64,000 nt of DNA from Streptomyces sp. Root431 (GTDB lineage Bacteria; Actinomycetota; Actinomycetes; Streptomycetales; Streptomycetaceae): assembly GCF_001426585.1 (NCBI RefSeq), contig NZ_LMEI01000011.1, positions 184,240 to 248,239 of the forward strand, read 5' to 3'. The notes under the pieces are model-generated. The model was not told the DNA's origin. It saw nothing but the letters and a program-made list of their open reading frames with translations, and ran no database searches. Shown here piece after piece: positions 48,868 through 57,966 of this stretch (within the stretch, counting starts at the first letter, position 1; every line of letters begins with the position of its first letter). A program made the translations under genes and the position numbers.

Positions 48868-49083
48868 GTGACCGACAGCAAGAACATCAACAACCCCGTG
48901 GGCCAGGGCGGCGGCCAGCGCAAGCGGCAGTCCCGCGCCGAGCGGCAGAACAACGGGCCGCACCGCAACCTCGACCGCCAGAATGCGGCCGACCGGAAGG
49001 CGGAGCTGGTGCGCAAGATGCGCGAGAAGGCGGCCGCGCCCAAGGGTGCGGCGCAGGCGGGCGACGCCACCGCACAGAGCTGA
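48868..49083 (+). CDS. DUF6243 family small protein
   Basis: This 71-residue hydrophilic protein is rich in Lys, Arg, Gln and Asn (SKNINNPVGQGGGQRKRQSR, LDRQNAADRKAELVRKMREK). It is basic and probably disordered or helical. I recognise it as the small Streptomyces DUF6243 type; the function is unknown, though the composition hints at nucleic-acid or ribosome contact, which is inference. The GTG start at 48868 follows GGGAG at good spacing. A perfect terminator hairpin follows 34 bases after the stop. Confidence 0.78.
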   Translation: MTDSKNINNPVGQGGGQRKRQSRAERQNNGPHRNLDRQNAADRKAELVRKMREKAAAPKGAAQAGDATAQS

Positions 49084-49116
49084 CGCGGCACCGCCGCGGG
49101 GCGGCACCGCACGGGA

Positions 49117-49151
49117 CAGGGCCCGGACCGCGACGCGCGGTCCGGGCCCTG
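49117..49151. terminator. Perfect 15-bp hairpin after DUF6243 gene
   Basis: CAGGGCCCGGACCGC and its exact complement close a GACGC loop. Confidence 0.85.
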
Positions 49152-49195
49152 CCGTCTTCGACTCGGGTCACGGGACCGCCCTTAACCTGGCGGGC

Positions 49196-49597
49196 ATGAT
49201 CATCCATGCGCAGACCCACATACGGGTCGCCCGCCCCTCGCGGGACCTCGCCGCCGCCGAGCGGTTCTACGTCGACGGGCTCGGGCTCGACGTGCAGTGG
49301 CGGAGCACCGCCGGCGAACCCGGCGAGCACGACCTCCTCATGGTCGGCCCGGCCGGCGGCGGCTGGCACTTCGAGCTGACGCGCGACCCCGAGAACCCCG
49401 TGGAGCCCGCCCCCACCGTCGAGGACCTGTTCGTCGTCTACCTCGGCGCGCCCGTCGAGGAGGAGCAGGTCGAGCGGCTGCTCGCGGCGGGCGGTACGCG
49501 GATGACCGCGCACAACCCGTACTGGGACCGGTACGGCGTCACCGTCGCCGACCCCGACGGCTACCGGCTGGTCCTCTGCTCCCGCACCTGGGGCTGA
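49196..49597 (+). CDS. VOC (glyoxalase/dioxygenase-fold) family protein
   Basis: This 133-residue single-module protein of the vicinal-oxygen-chelate superfamily shows HIRVARPSRDLAAAERFYVDGLGLDVQW at the N-terminus and a second beta-alpha-beta unit ending DRYGVTVADPDGYRLVLCSRTWG. Metal ligands are likely among the His and Glu at the strand ends. Such proteins act as lyases, dioxygenases or resistance proteins, and the reaction is not predictable. The ATG at 49196 is near the end of a terminator-free spacer. The next gene is convergent. Confidence 0.87.
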   Translation: MIIHAQTHIRVARPSRDLAAAERFYVDGLGLDVQWRSTAGEPGEHDLLMVGPAGGGWHFELTRDPENPVEPAPTVEDLFVVYLGAPVEEEQVERLLAAGGTRMTAHNPYWDRYGVTVADPDGYRLVLCSRTWG

Positions 49598-49601
49598 TGC
49601 C

Positions 49602-50783
49602 TCAGGCGGTGTCGTCCCTGTCGGGCTGACGGACGGCCCGGATGACCACGAACTTCGGGTCGCTCGCGACGAGTTCGCTGTTCCCGAAGATTCGGCGGAG
49701 GGTCACGTGGTAGCCGAGGTGGCGGTTGCCGACGACCCACAGTTCGCCGCCCGGCCGCAGCGCGCGCCGCGCTTCCGCGAACATGCGGCGGGCCGTGCGG
49801 TCGGTGGTGGCCTGGTGGCTGTGGAACGGCGGGTTGTTGAGGACGAGGTCGACCGAGCCGGCCGGCAGGTCCGAGAGCCCGTCACCGACGAGGAACTCGG
49901 CCTTGCGGTGGTCGCCCACGTGCGTGCGGAAGTTCTCCTCGGCCGAGGCGACCGCCTGGTACGACTCGTCGGTGAAGACCAGCTCCGCGTCGGGCTCGTG
50001 GAGGGCGATGGCGAGGCCGACCACGCCGTTGCCGCAGCCGAGGTCGGCGACCCTGGCCCGGCCGAGGTCACCGGGGAGGTTCGCGAGCAGGAAGCGGGTG
50101 CCGATGTCGAGGCGGTCGGCGCAGAAGACCCCGGCGTGGTTGGTGACCGTCAGGCCGGGGAGGCCGGGCGCGGGGGTGTCCGCCGGGAGGTCGTACCGGT
50201 GCGGCCAGGGGTTCGGACGCGGGGCGAGGCCCGGCTCGGGCGTGGTGTGGATCAGCCGGGCCTTCTTCACCGCGAGCGAGGTGCGGGTCGTCCCCAGGAT
50301 CCGCTCGAAGAGGCGGAGGGTCGAGGTGTGGATGTCCTTGACCATGCCGGTGCCGACGACCACGGTGCCCTCGTGCACGGCGGGTGCCAGCCGGTGCAGC
50401 TGGTCCTCCAGGAGCGCGAGGCTCTTGGGGACGCGGACGAGGAGGACGTCGATCCGCTCGGGCGGCGGGTCCTGGGTGGTCAGCAGCCGGACGGCGTCCG
50501 GGGCCGCGCCGGCGCGCGCGAGGTTGGTCCGCGTGGCCTGCCGGCCGAGGTAGGAGTCGGAGATCTGGACGAGCTCGCCGGGACCGGCGGCCTGGAGTGC
50601 GGTGACGAGGGCTCCCCAGCGGTCGCCGAGGACGGCGACGGTGCCGGACAGGTCGGTACCGCTCTCGGCCAGGTGGCCCAGGAGGTACTCGTCGGACGCG
50701 TCCCAGGCCCGCAGCTGATCGCGCGGGTCCTCGGGGTGGCGGGTGAGCGTGAAGGCGCCCCATGACGTGGTCAAACGGTTCAT
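49602..50783 (-). CDS. RlmG/RsmC-type ribosomal RNA guanine-N2 methyltransferase
   Basis: This 393-residue SAM methyltransferase has an N-terminal non-catalytic domain (about 1-190) and a catalytic Rossmann domain (about 210-385). The latter has VADLGCGNGVVGLAIAL (motif I) and LVLNNPPFHSH (the NPPF motif of N2-guanine enzymes). RlmG and RsmC target 23S and 16S rRNA guanines. The choice between them cannot be made from sequence, though the size and two-domain form fit RlmG slightly better. Start ATG at 50783. It is a single gene between two unrelated neighbours. Confidence 0.88.
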   Translation of the reverse strand: MNRLTTSWGAFTLTRHPEDPRDQLRAWDASDEYLLGHLAESGTDLSGTVAVLGDRWGALVTALQAAGPGELVQISDSYLGRQATRTNLARAGAAPDAVRLLTTQDPPPERIDVLLVRVPKSLALLEDQLHRLAPAVHEGTVVVGTGMVKDIHTSTLRLFERILGTTRTSLAVKKARLIHTTPEPGLAPRPNPWPHRYDLPADTPAPGLPGLTVTNHAGVFCADRLDIGTRFLLANLPGDLGRARVADLGCGNGVVGLAIALHEPDAELVFTDESYQAVASAEENFRTHVGDHRKAEFLVGDGLSDLPAGSVDLVLNNPPFHSHQATTDRTARRMFAEARRALRPGGELWVVGNRHLGYHVTLRRIFGNSELVASDPKFVVIRAVRQPDRDDTA

Positions 50784-50904
50784 CGTGCTCTCAGGCTAGC
50801 CGGTCGCGGCCTTCCGCTCCCCCTCCGCGTGCCCGGGTCGCCCGGGGGATGTGCGGCGACCTGGGCCTGGACGGCTTCGGACGGTCCCGGCCTGCGCCGG
50901 TCGG

Positions 50905-51480
50905 TCAGCGCAGGGCCGCGTCGAGCTGGAGGTGCCAGAGGCCGGGGCGGCCGGTGAGCGTGACGGTGGAGAGCGGGCGCACGTCGACGTTCCAGTACGT
51001 CGCGGGCGGCGCCTTCAGGGCGTACACGAGGGCGGCCCGTACGACCGAGGGCTCGGCGACGGCGACGATGGAGCAGTCCTCGGCGGGGCGGGTGTCGAGC
51101 CAGCTCCCTATCCGGGTGATGAAGGCGAGGAGCGGTTCGCCGCCGTGCGGGGCGGTGCGGGCGTCGGTGAGCCAGGCGTCGACGGCGGCCGGTTCGAGGG
51201 CGGCGACCTCGGCGAGGGTGAGCCCGCGCCAGCGGCCCATGTCGCACTCGCGGAGCGCGGGCTGGGCGAGGGGCGCGTAGCCGAGGGCGGTGCCGGTGGC
51301 GCGGCTGCGCGGGGTCGGGGAGCAGTAGCGGAGTTCGGCCGCGCCGAGCGGGATGAGTGCGGGCGCGGCGACCTGCACCTCGTACCAGCCGGCCTCGTCG
51401 AGCGGCCGGTCGTCGTCGAAGCGTTCGGCGAGCAGGGAGGAGCTGCGTGCCGCCGCGACGAGCGTGACCCGAAGACTCAT
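50905..51480 (-). CDS. Histidine-phosphatase-fold protein lacking catalytic histidines
   Basis: This 191-residue protein has the phosphoglycerate-mutase/histidine-phosphatase outline. At the N-terminus, where the active-site RHG should be, it reads VTLVAAARSSSLL. Where the second catalytic His should lie it reads VAVAEPSVVRAAL. Other fold elements, such as YCSPTPRSRATGTAL and LRECDMGRWRGLTL, are kept. It is therefore probably a non-catalytic member, perhaps a binding or regulatory protein. ATG at 51480. It is transcribed leftward about 70 bases after a GNAT gene. Confidence 0.78.
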   Translation of the reverse strand: MSLRVTLVAAARSSSLLAERFDDDRPLDEAGWYEVQVAAPALIPLGAAELRYCSPTPRSRATGTALGYAPLAQPALRECDMGRWRGLTLAEVAALEPAAVDAWLTDARTAPHGGEPLLAFITRIGSWLDTRPAEDCSIVAVAEPSVVRAALVYALKAPPATYWNVDVRPLSTVTLTGRPGLWHLQLDAALR

Positions 51481-51549
51481 GGCCGCGATCGTGAGGCCGG
51501 TGGCCGCCCAGGTCAAGGGGTCATTTCCCGGGACCTGGGGGGCGGCGGG

Positions 51550-52011
51550 TCACTGCTGCCCGAGAGCCATCCACTTGTCCGGATTCTGCAGTGGCGTGAA
51601 ACCGACCTTCTTGTACACGCCGTGCGCGTCGGCGGTGGCGAGCAGGATGCGGCGCAGTCCGTGCGGTGCGAGGTGGTCGCGGACGGTCTCGACGAGCGCG
51701 GTGCCGAGGCCGGTGCCGCGGGCCTGCGGGTCGACATAGACGTCGCAGAGCCAGGCGAAGGTGGCGTAGTCGGTGATGACGCGCGCGTACGCGGCCATCT
51801 CGCCGGTCTCACCGTGGTACGCGCCGAAGTTGAGCGAGCCCGCGATGGCCGCGTCCTGCTTCTCCCGAGGTCGGCCGAGGGCCCAGTAGGCGTCCGTGGA
51901 GAGCCAGTGGTGGACGCGGGCCGCGTCGATCCGGGCGGGATCGGCTGAGATCTCGTACGCCCCGTGCATGACGGTGTCACCGGAGGGGGCGGAGGTGGCG
52001 CTGGGGTTCAT
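51550..52011 (-). CDS. GNAT family N-acetyltransferase
   Basis: This 153-residue single-domain protein has the loop LCDVYVDPQARGTGLGTALVETVRDHL for acetyl-CoA and a C-terminal GVYKKVGFTPL motif. The N-terminal part (YEISADPARIDAARVHHWLSTDAYWALGRPR) resembles other actinobacterial small GNATs. The acceptor is unknown. ATG at 52011 gives MNPSATSAPSGDT, while an in-frame Met at residue 15 is also possible. It lies between the phosphatase-fold gene and the MocR gene, all leftward, and cotranscription is possible. Confidence 0.87.
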   Translation of the reverse strand: MNPSATSAPSGDTVMHGAYEISADPARIDAARVHHWLSTDAYWALGRPREKQDAAIAGSLNFGAYHGETGEMAAYARVITDYATFAWLCDVYVDPQARGTGLGTALVETVRDHLAPHGLRRILLATADAHGVYKKVGFTPLQNPDKWMALGQQ

Positions 52012-52114
52012 GGCCGCAGGGTTCCAGGGGGCCGGGGACTTTGTCAGGCGAATTTGCCGCGCGCGGTGATCGCGGTGCGGCCCGGTCCGGGCCCTCGCCC
52101 GGACCGGCCGCGGC

Positions 52115-53546
52115 TCAGGCGGTGAGTTCGTCGACCGCCGCCCGCAGTCGGCGCACTCCCTCGACGATCTCGACGGGGCCCGCCACACCCGCGAAACTCA
52201 GCCGGATGTGCCCGGCGGGGGGTTCGGCGCAGAAGTAGGGGCGGCCGGGGGCGGCGGCGACGCCGGTGCGCAGGGCGGTGGCGAGGAGTGAGGCCTCGGG
52301 CAGGGCGTCGGGGAGGCGGAGCCAGAGGTGGTAGCCGCCGGAGGGGACGTGCGGCAGGGCGAAGTCGGGGAGGTGGAGGGCGACGGCGGTCGTCATGACC
52401 TCCCGGCGGCTCCTGAGCTCCTGGGAGACGGCCCGGAGGTGGCGGTGCCAGGCCGGGGCGCCGACGAGTTCGAGTGCGGCCTCCTGGAGGGGCCGGGGGA
52501 CGAAGAAGCTGTCGACGACCTGGATGGCGCGCAGGCGTTCCAGGACGGGGCCGCGGGCGGCGAGGGCGCCGACGCGGAGGTTGGGCGAGGTGGGCTTGGT
52601 GAGCGAGCAGACGTGGACGACGACCCCGTCGGGGTCCTCGGCGGCGAGCGTCGCGGGGAGCGGCCCGGAGTCGTCGTGGACGAGGCGGCGGGCGAAGTCG
52701 TCCTCGACGACGAAGGCGCCGGCGGCGCGGGCGATGCGGACGACCTCCCGGCGCCGTTCCGGCGGGAGCGCGGTGCCGGTCGGGTTCTGGAAGAGCGGCT
52801 GGCAGACGAAGACCCGGGCCCCGGTGGCGCGGAAGGCGGCTTCGAGGAGTTCGGGGCGGACCCCGTCGGCGTCGCCCGGTACGGGGACGGGGCGGAGCCC
52901 GGCGGCGCGGGCGACGGCGAGCATGCCGGGGTAGGTGGGCGACTCGACGAGCACGGGGGTGCCGGGCGGGGCGAGGGCGCGCAGGGCGGTGGTGATGGCG
53001 GACTGGCCGCCCGCGGTGATCAGCACCTCGGCGGCGGTGATGCTGCCGCCGATCTCGCGGGCGAACCACTCGCGCAGCTCGGGCAGCCCGTCCGTGGGCG
53101 GCCTGCCCCAGGCTCCGGGGCGGCGGCCGGCGCGGGCGAGGGCGGCGGCGAGGGCGCGCTCGGGCTGGAGCGAGTGGTGGAGGTAGCCGCCGTTGAACTC
53201 GATCACTCCCGGCGGCGGCGCGGCGAGGGTGACGAGGACGCCGGAGGCGTCGACGGCCCGGGGGACGAGCTCGGTGGCGGTGTCGGCACTGAGCGCGAGC
53301 TCCTGCCAGGAGGTGTCCCCCGCGAGGGGGGTGGCGCGCGGCTCGGCACGGAAGGCGCCGGAGCCGGGGCGGGTGACGACGAGGCCTTCGGCGGCGAGCT
53401 GGGCGAGGGCTCGGGTGACGGTGACCGGGGAGACGCGGTAGCGCTCGACGAGCGCTCGACTCGACGGCAGCTTTCCACCTGGTGAGTAGCGGTTGAGCTC
53501 CGCCTTCAGGGATTCCGCCAGTTCCGCGACACTGCTACGCTCATGC

Positions 53547-53548
<2 letters not shown>
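52115..53548 (-). CDS. MocR/GabR-type GntR regulator with aminotransferase domain
   Basis: This 477-residue protein has an N-terminal winged helix (about 1-72: GGKLPSSRALVERYRVSPVTVTRALAQLAAEGLVVTRPGSG) and a fold-type I aminotransferase domain (about 95-470) with SLTKPTSPNLRVG holding the PLP Lys and CQPLFQNPTGTALPP. MocR proteins bind PLP plus a ligand and control nearby genes. The ATG at 53548 (MHERSS) overlaps the divergent transporter's ATG. TATCCT, eight bases upstream, would give a leaderless transcript. The transporter is its likely target, which is inference. Confidence 0.92.
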
Positions 53549-54563
<1,015 letters not shown>

Positions 54564-54589
54564 CGCGGAAGTACCGGCGCGGGAGGGCC

Positions 54590-54658
54590 GACCCGGAAGG
54601 GCCGACGCGACGGATCGGGGTGACCCGGAAGGGCCGACGCGACGGATCGGGGTGACCC
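54590..54658. repeat. Two exact 32-bp tandem repeats
   Basis: The units at 54590-54621 and 54622-54653 are identical, and GACCC of a third begins at 54654. The array lies between the EamA stop and the DUF1918 gene. Confidence 0.9.
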
Positions 54659-54719
54659 GAGTCACAATGGCAGACAGAGGCCCGAGTAGGACTGGCGCGT
54701 TCGCGAGGAGGGCATCCCG

Positions 54720-54923
54720 ATGCAGGCGAGTGTGGGCGACAAACTGCTGGTGCACGGCCGCACCGTCGGTCACCACGACCGTACGGCCGAGGTTCTGCAG
54801 GTGCTGGGGGAGAACGGCACTCCCCCGTACCGCGTGAAATTCGACGACGACGGTCACGAGGCCCTGATGTCGCCGGGCCCCGACACCGTCGTACGCCACC
54901 GCCCGGAGGCCGGAGCGCTCTGA
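54720..54923 (+). CDS. DUF1918 domain protein
   Basis: This 67-residue protein begins MQASVGDKLLVHGRTVGHHDRTAEVLQVLGENGTPPYRVKFDDDGHE and has the small beta-barrel pattern typical of DUF1918. The family is common in actinobacteria and has no known biochemical role. The ribosome site AGGAGGG before the ATG at 54720 is good. It is convergent with the GHL10 gene, with an 8-base gap. Confidence 0.9.
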   Translation: MQASVGDKLLVHGRTVGHHDRTAEVLQVLGENGTPPYRVKFDDDGHEALMSPGPDTVVRHRPEAGAL

Positions 54924-54931
54924 GTCGAGCG

Positions 54932-56227
54932 CTAGCTCCTCCCCTTCGGCGGACGGACCCTGGTCGGGTAGTGATCGGCCACCACGGTGGCCATCGCCCC
55001 GATCCGGTCCTCGGCGACCTCCTTCGCCGCGAAGAAGCAGTGCCCGCCGACCGACGGGTGGCGGGCGGCGAGCTCCAGGTGGCGTGAGAGCTCCTTCGGG
55101 TCCTGCCAGGCCGCGGGCTGGGCGGGGTCGCCCGCCTTGTAGAGCGCCTCGCCGACGTACAGGCCGACGCCCGTCCCCCGTACGACCTCGTCCCACCACG
55201 GCAGCAGCTTCGCGTAGTCGGCGGCGGGCAGGCCGATGTTCCAGTAGAGCTGCGGGACGACGTGGTCGATCCACCCCTCCCGGATCCACTTCCGGGTGTC
55301 GGCGTACAGGTCGTCGTAGGTCTGGACGCCGGCGCGGGTGTCCGAGCCCTCCGGATCGGTGGCGATGTTCCGCCACACGCCGAAGGGGCTTATCCCGAAG
55401 GCCACGTGCTTCTTGGTCTCCTTGATCCGGGCGGACATCTCGGAGACCAGCAGATCGGTGTTGTTCCGCCGCCAGGACGCCTTGTCGGGGAAGTCCCCGC
55501 CGTACCGCGCGTACGCCTCGTCGTCGGCGAAGACCTGCCCGGCCACCGGGTACGGGTAGAAGTAGTCGTCCCAGTGCACGGCGTCGATGTCGTACCGGCG
55601 CAGCGCGTCCAGCATCGCGTCCTGGACGAAGCCGCGGACCTCGGGCAGTCCCGGGTTGTAGTACAGCTTCCCGCCGTAGGGCAGCACCCACTCGGGGTGG
55701 AGGCGGGCCGGGTGGTCGGCGACGAGCCGGGCCGGATCCGTGTGATTCGCCACTCGGTACGGGTTGAACCAGGCGTGCAGTTCGAGGTCGCGCGCATGGG
55801 CCTCCTCGACGGCCGTGCCCAGCGGGTCCCAGCCCGGGTCGCGGCCCTGCGTACCGGTCAGGTACTGCGCCCACGGCTCGTACGGCGAGGGCCACAGGGC
55901 GTCGGCGGTCGGCCGGACCTGGAGGACCACCGTGTTGAGGCGGCGCTCGACGGCCGTGTCGAGATGGGCGAGGAGCTCGGCGCGCTGTTCCGCGGCGGTC
56001 AGGCCGGACCGGGAGGGCCAGTCGCGGTTGACGACCGTCGCCACCCACATCCCGCGGAACTCGCGCCTGCGGTGCGACCGCTTTCGGCCGGGCTCCGCGA
56101 CCGGGTCCGCAACCGGGGTCGCAGCCGCCACCGCCGTCTCCCCCGTCACGTCCGATGTCGCTCCCGTCACCGCGAGCGCCGCCCCGGCGGCACCCGCCAC
56201 GAACCCTCTTCTGCCGATAGGCCGCAC
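54932..56227 (-). CDS. Secreted GHL10-family glycoside hydrolase (PF02638 type)
   Basis: This 431-residue enzyme has a TAT-type signal (GRRGFVAGAAGAALAVTG), then a TIM-barrel of the GHL10 family. Motifs are FRGMWVATVVNRDWPSRSGLT at the first strand, HAWFNPYRV, and YDIDAVHWDDYFYPYPV with acidic catalytic candidates. Family members probably cut bacterial or environmental glycans, but the exact substrate is unknown. The GTG start at 56227 follows GAGGGGTACAA. It is convergent with the DUF1918 gene and divergent from the dehydrogenase gene. Confidence 0.9.
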   Translation of the reverse strand: MRPIGRRGFVAGAAGAALAVTGATSDVTGETAVAAATPVADPVAEPGRKRSHRRREFRGMWVATVVNRDWPSRSGLTAAEQRAELLAHLDTAVERRLNTVVLQVRPTADALWPSPYEPWAQYLTGTQGRDPGWDPLGTAVEEAHARDLELHAWFNPYRVANHTDPARLVADHPARLHPEWVLPYGGKLYYNPGLPEVRGFVQDAMLDALRRYDIDAVHWDDYFYPYPVAGQVFADDEAYARYGGDFPDKASWRRNNTDLLVSEMSARIKETKKHVAFGISPFGVWRNIATDPEGSDTRAGVQTYDDLYADTRKWIREGWIDHVVPQLYWNIGLPAADYAKLLPWWDEVVRGTGVGLYVGEALYKAGDPAQPAAWQDPKELSRHLELAARHPSVGGHCFFAAKEVAEDRIGAMATVVADHYPTRVRPPKGRS

Positions 56228-56384
56228 TTGTACCCCTCTTCTGTCGGATACGTCACACGCACCCGGACAGCATGCCCGGCCCGGACGATCGATCATCGGT
56301 TAATGAGCGGTAACGTCGTGGGGGTCGAGGCGGACGCACCGGAATCACACGGGGCCCGCCGCAGTGAAGAGCGAAAGGCACGAG

Positions 56385-57257
56385 GTGACGGACTCCATGG
56401 CCGACATTGAGCGCGTCGGAGTGGTGGGTTGCGGCCAGATGGGCGCGGGCATCGCGGAGGTGTGTGCCCGGAGCGGCCTTGAGGTGAAGGTCGCCGAGAC
56501 CACCGGCGAGGCGCTGGAGCTCGGCCGCACACGGCTCTACAACTCGCTGTCGAAGGCCGCCGAACGCGGCAAGATCAGCGAGGAGGAGCGGGACGCGACG
56601 CTCGCCCGCCTCAGCTTCACCACCGACCTGGGCGAGTTCGCCGACCGCGACCTCGTGATCGAGGCGGTCGTGGAGAACGAGCAGGTCAAGACCGAGATCT
56701 TCCAGGTGCTCGACCAGGTGATGACCCGGCCGGACGCCATCCTGGCCTCGAACACCTCCTCCATCCCGCTCGTCAAGCTGGCCGTGGCGACCTCCCGCCC
56801 CGACCAGGTCATCGGCATCCACTTCTTCAACCCGGCCCCGGTGCAGAAGCTCGTCGAGCTGATCCCGGCCCTCACCACCTCCGAGGGCACGATCAGCCGG
56901 GCGCAGGCCTTCGCCGAGAAGGCGCTCGGCAAGCACGCGATCCGCGCGCAGGACCGCTCCGGCTTCGTCGTCAACGCCCTGCTGGTGCCGTACCTGCTCT
57001 CCGCGATCCGGATGTTCGAGTCGGGCATCGCCAGCCGCGACGACATCGACAACGGCATGGAGTTCGGCTGCGCCCACCCGATGGGCCCGCTGAAGCTCTC
57101 CGACCTCATCGGTCTGGACACGATCGCCTCGATCGCCGACTCGATGTACGCCGAGTTCAAGGAGCCGCTGTACGCCGCTCCCCCGCTGCTCCAGCGCATG
57201 GTGGACGCGGGCCGCCTCGGCCGGAAGACGGGCTCGGGCTTCTACCCGTACTCCTGA
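56385..57257 (+). CDS. 3-hydroxyacyl-CoA (3-hydroxybutyryl-CoA) dehydrogenase
   Basis: This 290-residue enzyme oxidises 3-hydroxyacyl-CoA with NAD(P), in fatty-acid degradation or butyrate metabolism. The Rossmann loop is VGVVGCGQMGAGIAEV, followed by VIEAVVENEQVK, SNTSSIPL and the active-site IGIHFFNPAPVQKLVELI with the catalytic His. The C-terminal domain has DRSGFVVNALLVPYLLSAIRMFESG. GTG at 56385 has AAAGG six bases before it; ATG at 56397 is the alternative. It is a single gene with a terminator hairpin after it. Confidence 0.93.
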   Translation: MTDSMADIERVGVVGCGQMGAGIAEVCARSGLEVKVAETTGEALELGRTRLYNSLSKAAERGKISEEERDATLARLSFTTDLGEFADRDLVIEAVVENEQVKTEIFQVLDQVMTRPDAILASNTSSIPLVKLAVATSRPDQVIGIHFFNPAPVQKLVELIPALTTSEGTISRAQAFAEKALGKHAIRAQDRSGFVVNALLVPYLLSAIRMFESGIASRDDIDNGMEFGCAHPMGPLKLSDLIGLDTIASIADSMYAEFKEPLYAAPPLLQRMVDAGRLGRKTGSGFYPYS

Positions 57258-57303
57258 TCCACCCGTGGTCCTACCTCCCCCGTAGGCCCACCTCCCCGAA
57301 ACA

Positions 57304-57343
57304 CCGGACGGCCCGCACTCACGCACAGGTACGGGCCGTCCGG
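57304..57343. terminator. 12-bp hairpin after the dehydrogenase gene
   Basis: CCGGACGGCCCG and its complement close a 16-base loop between convergent genes. Confidence 0.78.
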
Positions 57344-57373
57344 CATGTCACCGCGCCGTTCCTTCCCCGGGCC

Positions 57374-57904
57374 TCAGCCGAGCCGCAGGTGGTGGAGCAT
57401 GAGCAGCCCGGCGGCCATGTTGGCGGCCGGGATCTCGCCGCGGGCGATCATGTCGGGGACCTGTTTGAGCGGGATCCAGGCCCGCCGTGAGGACTCGAAG
57501 GCGTCTTCGGGCGGGCCGGTGTACGTGGCCCGCTCCGCCCAGTAGAGGTGGTGGCGGGCGTCGGTGAGGCCGTTCGACGGCTCGACGGTGAGGAGATGGC
57601 GCAGCGGCCCCGGCCGCCAGCCGGTCTCCTCCTCCATCTCGCGCGCGGCGGCGGTCTCGACGTCCTCCCCGTCCTCGACGACGCCGGCGGCCAGCTCCCA
57701 GCCCCAGCTGTCGGTGATGAAACGGTGGCGCCAGAGCATCAGGACTTCGTCGGCCTCGTTGACGGCGGTCGCGACGGCGACCGGGCGAAGCCGGATCAGA
57801 TAGTGGTCGAGGTGGCGGCCGTCCGGGAGTTCGACGTCCGCGAGGTTCACTTGGAACCAGCGATTCTCATAGACAGAGCGTTCGCTCAGTTTCGTCCACT
57901 GCAC
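57374..57904 (-). CDS. NUDIX hydrolase
   Basis: This 176-residue protein of the ADP-ribose-pyrophosphatase type has the full Nudix box GVVEDGEDVETAAAREMEEETG at about residues 80-101. The fold is completed by LMLWRHRF and HLLTVEPSNGLTDARHHLYW. It hydrolyses a nucleoside diphosphate linked to another group; the substrate is not predictable. The GTG start at 57904 (MQWTKLSERS) follows GGAAGGTGGC. It lies 62 bases after the HTH-TPR gene in the same direction. Confidence 0.9.
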   Translation of the reverse strand: MQWTKLSERSVYENRWFQVNLADVELPDGRHLDHYLIRLRPVAVATAVNEADEVLMLWRHRFITDSWGWELAAGVVEDGEDVETAAAREMEEETGWRPGPLRHLLTVEPSNGLTDARHHLYWAERATYTGPPEDAFESSRRAWIPLKQVPDMIARGEIPAANMAAGLLMLHHLRLG

Positions 57905-57966
57905 GTTCTTGCCACCTTCCGACTGGTCGGTGCTTGTTTGGTGGCAATATCGCAGCAGTTGACGGT

